Positions 57,172 to 64,000 of a stretch of DNA of 64,000 nt are shown piece after piece. The stretch's first letter is position 1. The number at the start of each line of letters is the position of its first letter. The stretch is from Brachypodium distachyon (lineage: Eukaryota; Streptophyta; Magnoliopsida; Poales; Poaceae): NCBI RefSeq assembly GCF_000005505.3, contig NC_016133.3, positions 15,686,001 through 15,750,000 of the forward strand, written 5' to 3'. Below the pieces are notes generated by a model that saw only the letters and a list, made by a program, of their open reading frames with translations, ran no database searches and was not told the origin of the DNA. The position numbers and the translations under genes are program-made.

Positions 57172-60100
57172 ACTGCCAGCCTAACAACATCTCGCTAGCC
57201 GGATACCGCTAGAGGAGATGCTAGAAGCAGGAAACGTCCCATACCACCTTGCTTCCCGCTAGAACTTGGCACAGGTGGCCTGGCCCAACCTCCCGGACCG
57301 AAGCCCAATGTCCTAGCACGAAAGCCCGAAAAAAGCTCGGTAGCATTAAAAATATTATTTTTGAGAAAAAATAGGTACACAACCGTTTTATACCCCGAAA
57401 ATGATTATTTTATTTTTAATGCCAAAAAGGAAATTTTTTTCAAGGCCTTGGGTCGGGCCCAAGTTTGGCCTTTTGTTGCTAGGCTTTGTGATGCCTGTCC
57501 TGAAACCTGTCCTGGCTCAGGATATGTCTAGGTCTACTTACAGGCATAGTTGCACCACCTCCTGTGGCGACAAAGGGACTTCTCCCGTTGATGCTAACAA
57601 CTATTACCTCTGATCCTAAATTGTTGTCGACATGTTATATGTATCTAAACATTTTTTATGAATAGATACGCAAATTTGAGACAAGAATTTAGGATGGGAG
57701 GGAGTAATTTGGCAAGACGACTCCGCATGAGAGGCATTGTGTATCACATGCTGAGCCGGAACAAACCTGACCTAGAGGTGGAGTGGGGTGACCCATACCG
57801 CCGCCAGTCTCAGAAGCTCCGCGGTCCTAGGAGGTCGCGTCTCATATCGCTGTCGTCCTCAAGCAACATAGAGCCAAAGGGCATCACCATCTCAAGATCC
57901 GGCCACTGCGTCGACTACTGTTAGTGAACCAGGGCCACTGCCCGTGTTCCAGATCTCGTACGCCCGTCACCGGACATGGGTGCCTGCCGCGTCGCCCATA
58001 CGACGAAGCCTGACGCAGCGGCCACCACCGAGGCGCCACTGCTAGTTAGCGGCCGGCCACCACCCGGGGCCCGAACCCGCACGTAGGATGCCAAATCTTA
58101 GTGCTCTGGCATCCGCACAACGGCTGAACTGGCCATCGCGCCAACACTAGAATCCCCTAACGCTTTAGGCTTGGGGCCTACGCCACCATTGCAGAGGCCG
58201 ACGGCAGTGGCCACGAGGAAGAGGGGTGGGGGATGCGAGTTGGAAGAGGCGGCTGGGGTTTCCCCTGGTGTCACCTGGGAGGGGCGACACAAGGGGGTCG
58301 AGGTGCTGTTGACGTCAATTTGTATAAAAATGGGATTAGATTTCAAACTTCGGTTATGTCAATTCCTTTTGAGGTTGTCTTTGAGTGGTCACAAGATCAT
58401 CTGGTTTTTTCATATAATATGTATGTGGCTTTTGTACAAGCAGTCAAGCAGGAAGGGGTAGGGCATGGAAGGAGTTGACAATCAGTGTGATATTCAGTCT
58501 GCAAGTCAAAATCAAAGGTAAAGTTTTTTTAACTGTTTTTAAAGGTCATTGTGGATTTATTTATTTGTTATTGTTTTTCCAAATCATCAATGTAAATCTA
58601 ATCATTCACACACGCTGACCACTAATAGCACCTGATTAACTGGCCGCCAATCCGCCATCTACGTGTTTTTCAGTTAACTCATAGTAGTTAATCAGCAACG
58701 TAAATCTACCAATAGAGGAGTGCATCATTCAAAAGTCAATCAAGAAGTTTTTGGATATTAGAGAGATGATGGTATACAGTTTTCTGGTTTTGTTGTGTTT
58801 TTTATCTATAATTGCTTTTTGTATAATTTATTCATTCTATTAGAGAGATGATGGCCTACAGTTTTCTGCTTTCTGCAGCTTATTTTTTTCTCTTCTTGTT
58901 GAAGTGTCCCCTGCATTTTCCTGCTGCAATTTCAGTAGTAGTGTGTGTCTGTATCAAATCTTGACTGTTTTTTGTTCTTCAGATCTGTGAACTACAGGTA
59001 GCAACAGAGATGATTTTCAGAGCATTGCAGAGAACAGAACATGAAAAACAGAGGAGGAGAATAAAAGACAGAGGGATGGCACCATCAACCTGCTGATCTC
59101 CTTTGGTTAGGTTAGTTGAAATTTTGCCAGATCCCAACTGCTCCTCTTCAATCAACCGACCGATCTGTAGCATACCCTGCGGATTTGTTTTAGTTTACAT
59201 AGAGTGCAAGAAACTTTCCTTTGTTGGGCTTTTTTAGACATGATTGCTTCGTTATGTGGCTGCAGCTGTTAGTTCTGCATGGCTTTCCCCCTCTTTCTTT
59301 TAGTTGTGCTGGCCTGTTTTGGTGTTGTAGTTGTGGTGGATTTGGTTATTTTTAAGTTAATTTTATTGGACCCGTTTGGTCTGCATCGAGCCCGTTAGCG
59401 AGATGGGTTTGGCTTTTCTTTTGTTTTGACTGAAATTTGATGTTGGACAGGTGCCAGGTTTTGTATCGTTGAAAATATGACTGTGAATTGAAAAACAACT
59501 AGCTGTCAATTAGACAGTCCTGGCGTTTCTTTTCTCTGTCTCTCCCAGTCGACGCCCATCCTGTCGTCGGCGCTGCCGGCAAGCGAGCCGGGGCACCTCG
59601 TAGGCTGCTCCACCGGACACCGCATGCCAGCACACGGAGATCGGACACCTCCTTGTACCCTCGGTAGTGTCTTGTTCTTCCTTCCGACCCCCCCCCCCCT
59701 CTCGCGTGACTAGGGTTTGCCTCATAATGTTTTGTTCCATCCGCTTTTGTTGGCCATCTAGGGTTTGGGTCTCTTAGCCTCAAGTTCTCGATGCTTTTAC
59801 CCATTATTTCCTAGATCTTGGCATGTACTTGTTGATGGTGACGCCTCTCATGCATTATGCGAATTATTGTTTGATGATGACGACGACGATGATTGCAGTT
59901 TGTTGGGGCTCTACCTTCCATTTGGTAGTTCTAATTTGTGTGTAGATGACTAGATGTACACCCGGGCATTTTAAGTATAGGGGAATCTTCTTGTGCTCTG
60001 CAAACTGAGGCCTCTTGTAATATTTTTGTTATGAAACTTCATTTAAAACTATACTGCCTTTGATTGTCGCCCCCTAAATGATTGTTGGGATAGAAATATC

Positions 60101-60605
60101 CCCCACATCAACGAGAAACAGCGGACCTTTTTTGGGGAGGTGTTGACATATATGTTATGAAACATTAGGTTGGAAAGAAATAGTTAAATCTTCCAACCAA
60201 CGTCTTTGGAAGTTCTGGAGGTAGCTTTCAGGGCTATGGAAGATAAGGATAATAGCAATCAGAGTAATTCCTATTTTCCTTTTTGGGCCATCTTTGTACA
60301 TAACAAGATCTATATTTATATTTCCCCATCTCAATGAAATATGCAGAGTGCATACCTTTGAGGCTTTGACTAATGTTTTCTTAAATCTATATCTTTGTGA
60401 TAGTCCTGACACAATAAGTGGAGTCGGGTGATATTTCCTCTAATGCAAATTTGGTTTTAGTAATGATAGTCCCATTTCACCTGTCATATCCAACTTAGCC
60501 TAAAGCCAGAATTAGTAGAACTTTACTCCTCCTGAATCCCACACTTGGACTTTCCAGATTTCTGCTTATGGCCTTCACTAACCTGATTATCTCTAATTTT
60601 TGTGC
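57172..60605. other. Intergenic region with transposon debris
   Basis: 57172-57350 is GGCCC-rich transposon-like sequence that cuts the F-box relic. A Stowaway-like MITE lies at 57612-57706. 57710-58480 has ORFs up to 96 codons with no recognised domain. ATTAGAGAGATGATGG is repeated at about 58757 and 58842. A C run is at 59690-59698. The part just before 60605 is the presumed leader of the next F-box gene. Confidence 0.4.
57612..57706. mobile_element. Stowaway-like MITE
   Basis: Left GATCCTAAATTGTTGTCGAC and right GACAAGAATTTAGGATGGGAGGGAGTA are inverted. The left terminal bases are eroded. Confidence 0.65.
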
Positions 60606-60633
60606 AGACAGCTGTTGCTCATCACCCGTTTGA

Positions 60634-62295
60634 GTGAATGCCCCTGGTGCATGGAGATGCCTGACAGGCGTTAGACTACCATGGGTTAAGGATAGCACCC
60701 GCGACAGGATCAGTTGCCTCCCTGATGATGTGCTCCACCATATCTTGTCTTTTACAACTGCACGACAGGCTGTGCAGACGTGTGCGCTGTCTACAAGGTG
60801 GCGCCACATTTGGCAGTCTTTACGATGCGTTAATGTTGAGGTGGGTGAATTCACCAGCAAGGAGGGTTTCATGAAGTTGATGGACAACTTACTGCTGTGC
60901 CGTGATGGTATATCTCTGGACAGCTTTCGCCTAAGGAACACAAAAGGTAGTGTTTTCGTCAACCACCCCACAGCTGGCACGTGGGTCTGCCATGTGCTGA
61001 ATTGCAATGTTCGTGTGCTTGGGATCAATCAGGATCATCATTTGTTTAACCTAGATGACGAGCTTTACTTCACTTGGTCAGATAGGACAGTGCTCAGGGA
61101 ATTGTTTAACCTAGACCACTCTTCATTCACTTCAGCACATCTGAAAATACTCAATCTCTATTGTGTTTACGGCAGTGCTGATTTTATTGAGAAGCTCTTC
61201 TCTGGGTGTCCAGCATTGGAAGATCTAGCAATTATAAAATGTCATGTTATGGCCTTCAAGTTCTTCTCCCGCACTTTGAAGAACTTGATCATTGAATCAC
61301 TTAGCCCCGCTTATGGTTATAATATTGAGGATTATGAGTTTGAAGAACTTGTGATAGATATCCCCAGTCTTGTTTCGCTGTATCTGAAGGACATTCCATA
61401 TTTTGCTCCTCACCTTGTGAATGTATCATCCGTGGTAAAGGCCTCAATTTGCCTGCACAATAGTGACATTGAACACTGCAATATTCTGAATGCTCTGTCA
61501 AATGTTACGGATCTGACATTGGAGTCTCCACCTTGCCAGGTAACCTTTTCTTCTAACTTTGTAGTTTGTATTTTTCGTTCTTCCTGATGTTGTGTAGCTG
61601 ATATCTCGTTTTTTGCATGTGGAATATTCAGATGGCAATGGACGCACTACAAAGGGATATGTGGAAGTGCCATGCATTCAACAAACTGAAAGTTTTGTCT
61701 GTCGATGAAAGGTGCATCTCACTATTGTCCACCAGGGATGGTACTGAATTTGGGCTGATCCAATTGCTTCGGTGCTCACCTAACATAGAAAAACTTAATG
61801 TGCATCTCACTTCGGTAAGGATATATTTCATATTGAACTTTTGCATGTGAACAGTGTGTTACTGTGCCAGTAGTTTCTATATTTCATATTGAACTTTTGC
61901 ATGTGAACAGTGTGTTACTGTGTCAGTAGTTTCTATATTTCATATTGAACTTTGGCATGTGAAACAATGTGTTACCTTGTCAGTAGTTTTTTTATTGTAA
62001 GAAAATTCTTATCACATCGGATTTTTTGATTGGGGACTTATTAAGTTTTTTTTATTAGTTGGCAAACTTCTCTCTGGATGAAGAAATGGTTGACCCAGAA
62101 GCTTACAAAGCAGACAAACTGTTTAACTGTAAACATCTTAAGGAGGTCAAAATCACTTGCTGGGAGCATGATGGTTCAGTGGACTGTGTTGTGAGGGTCA
62201 TACTAGCCAATGCCATCACTATTCCGAAGATCGTAATCGAGCCTGATACTTTTCATTGCAAGCTTTTCGACCTCCAAAATTTGGTTAGGTCCTAA
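60634..62295 (+). pseudogene. F-box/FBD-LRR gene lacking an in-frame start codon
   Basis: Three exons in frame: to 61539, 61632-61814 and 62059-62295 (stop TAA 62293). F-box RISCLPDDVLHHILSFTTAR and CALSTRWRHIWQSLRCVNV. LRR parts HLKILNLYCVYGSADFIEKL and CPALEDLAIIKCHVMAFKF. FBD-like tail FNCKHLKEVKITCWEHDG and VRVILANAITIPKIVI. The rest is undamaged and resembles the gene at 50604. However, the F-box frame is closed by TGA at 60631-60633 and has no ATG before the F-box, only a GTG at 60634. The ATGs at 60651 and 60657 lie in another frame and reach TAG at 60672. Either a small indel destroyed the N terminus or an unusual start is used. The next in-frame ATG would omit the F-box. Confidence 0.75.
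61823..61990 (+). repeat. Three tandem 56-bp repeats in an intron
   Basis: Units starting at 61823, 61879 and 61935 share ATATTTCATATTGAACTTT, GCATGTGAA, GTGTTAC and CAGTAGTTT. The first unit begins eight bases after the donor of intron 2. The third is the most diverged. Confidence 0.9.
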
Positions 62296-64000
62296 TCGAT
62301 GGTTGGGAGGTGTTAGTTCTCGGTTGACGCTGGACGCTCTGTCGTTTTTTATGAAACCATGTTGTATTGTTTTGTGTAAAAGTGAACTGGGTATGCGTGT
62401 GTTTCTGGTGATGCATGCTGAAGATGCATTTAGTTTCCATGTTTAGTATCGAGAATCTTGAGCTGAATAACTGAAGACAATATTGTAAGCTGGGGTTTGG
62501 ACTTTGTAGATGCTGCCTTTTTGCTAGTTTTGCTAGCTGATCTTCAGTAGTCATGTGTACCTGATATTCAGAGCTTCATCAATTGATCAAAAATTGGATT
62601 CTTCACAACTTCACATGAGAATATGGCAGCAAATTAAGAGCTCGGGCAGCCAGAGAGGAGGTCTCAGGCAGCCCGGCCTGCACTGGAGATGGCGGGGCTC
62701 GTGATTATTTCTGTTAAAGGAATTGAACTAACAAAAAACTATTTTCACTTGCTGTAGGCGTTGGTGATTTTATGGTTGGGTCTATCTGACTACTGGCTAG
62801 AGCTTCTGTTTCCTAAAGGACTTTTGCTTTCTCATTTCCACAGCAGTACCTGTGACTTGTCTACCGTAAAATCTAGTTTGAGTGCTCTTATGACGGATAG
62901 CTCCTGTGCTCGCTGCACTTATGCTCCAGTGACTTTCTTGTCCCTGATGTTGCCCTTGTGCTTTAGCGCACCAATTTATGTTGTTCCCATCTGAAATTTC
63001 TACTCATCCTCTTATGGGCATGCACAACTGTTGAGCATTTGAACATTAAGCGTGTTAGCCTTTGAATCATGCGAGAGGAAAGTTGCCAAACCCACCTAGG
63101 GAAGTTTATGGTTTCAAAACGATCTCCAACCAAGTCATTTACAGTTGCCAGGATTTGGTCGTGCCGACCAGATTTTCCATGCGCTTATCAATTTTTACTT
63201 CTGGTGAAGTTTTGTGTTTGATTTTATCCTGTTTGCAAACAACTTGACGCTGCACCGTCTTAGGGCTAACGGCAGGCGTGGCATTTTCACGTACCCAGAA
63301 GAGCATTGTTTCAGGTGCTGATCAGTACTGTGCGAGAGAAAGGGAAGATGGGCAATTGCAGGTGCATATTCATTTGCGTGTTTGATTTTATCGCGTTTAA
63401 TTCTTCCCTGAGAACTTTCCGCCGTAGCGACGAGCCGACGACCAGTGGCCAAGTAAATAAGTTGAATAAGGAGAGTAATAGATCAGCTCATAACTTGCAC
63501 AGCTAGCTAGCAGGCCAAAAGGTCTGTCGAGTCTGTTTGTTGCTGTTGCGACGTACACAGAGGCGACTGTATGTCTCTTGGAGCTCGTTTTTGAAGGGAA
63601 CTCTGCCGAGCAAAATTAAAGGCGGACCAAAGTACACAGACAGGTTTCAGAATGTATAAAAGTAAACGTTACAAGTTGTTACTTGTTAGCCATATGGGAT
63701 AGCGTAATTCCCCAATCTTGGAGTATTGCTCTTTTATGGATAGAGCTGCAACTATGGTGCCAAAGAGAGAGGTCGCTGGCACACCGTTCAACTTGGTTCG
63801 AGCTTTAAATTCGGAGGTAAACCTTAAGTTAAGAAACTTCTTCCGAGATAGTACATTTTATGAAGCATATATCACATTAAATTTTTATAGTGACTTTTCA
63901 TATTTACCCTAAGATTATACAATGTTATATACCGATAATAATAATATGCATGGCACCATGCACATATATATTGACAATCTTTTAGGTATTATTTCATTTT
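62296..64000. other. Intergenic to the right edge, no gene seen
   Basis: F-box 3' flank, then AT-rich sequence. GTGTTTGATTTTATC occurs twice (near 63213 and 63377). A TATAAAAG motif at 63656-63663 has no supported gene after it. ORFs are at most 77 codons, without known domains. Confidence 0.4.

Noticed and set aside
1..64000. CRISPR arrays, bacterial operons or prophage signals
   Set aside because: None seen; spliced plant genes and plant transposons exclude a prokaryotic reading.

Overview
This is a piece of a grass nuclear genome (Poaceae, probably Pooideae; the species cannot be fixed from sequence alone). The evidence is intron-rich plant genes with GT..AG borders, many Stowaway-type MITEs with CTCCCTCCGT ends, a Tat-lineage Ty3/Gypsy element carrying an antisense ORF, a CACTA element, and large families of F-box genes of the kind seen in cereals.

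Layout. 0.2-5.6 kb, minus strand: ten coding exons of a FIE-like Polycomb WD40 gene whose 3' end runs off the left edge. One intron holds a decayed LINE fragment; another holds a Stowaway MITE and a Mutator-like element. 7.6-31.5 kb: one F-box/LRR gene on the minus strand, split by a 3.4 kb CACTA element (27972-31361, TSD AGT) and a 19.5 kb Tat retrotransposon (8293-27822, TSD CTCCT). The left LTR of the Tat element is itself split by a 5.2 kb insertion that contains an 816-bp solo LTR with a perfect TSD. Excising the insertions leaves an uninterrupted coding frame. 32-46.4 kb: four more members of the same two-exon F-box/LRR family, plus a five-exon SHAQKYF-class MYB gene. A tandem segmental duplication (about 38.7-42.4 kb copied at about 43.0-46.5 kb) made the last two F-box genes and left only a MYB exon-1 relic. 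47.2-48.8 kb: a two-exon UDP-glycosyltransferase (UGT83A1-like). 50.6-62.3 kb: a second, unrelated F-box family (FBD/LRR type), with one nearly complete gene, one member without a usable start codon, and two clear pseudogenes. The rest, to 64 kb, shows no gene I can support.

How it fits together. The genes do not form a pathway. The window shows birth and death of F-box substrate-receptor genes (ubiquitin ligase adaptors) by tandem duplication, transposon insertion and frameshift, beside a conserved chromatin regulator (FIE), a MYB transcription factor and a UGT. The most unusual structure is the antisense coding region of the Tat element (15.8-20.8 kb). It has apparent spliceosomal introns and three successive coiled-coil plus helical modules, with a roughly 106-bp tandem array between the second and third.
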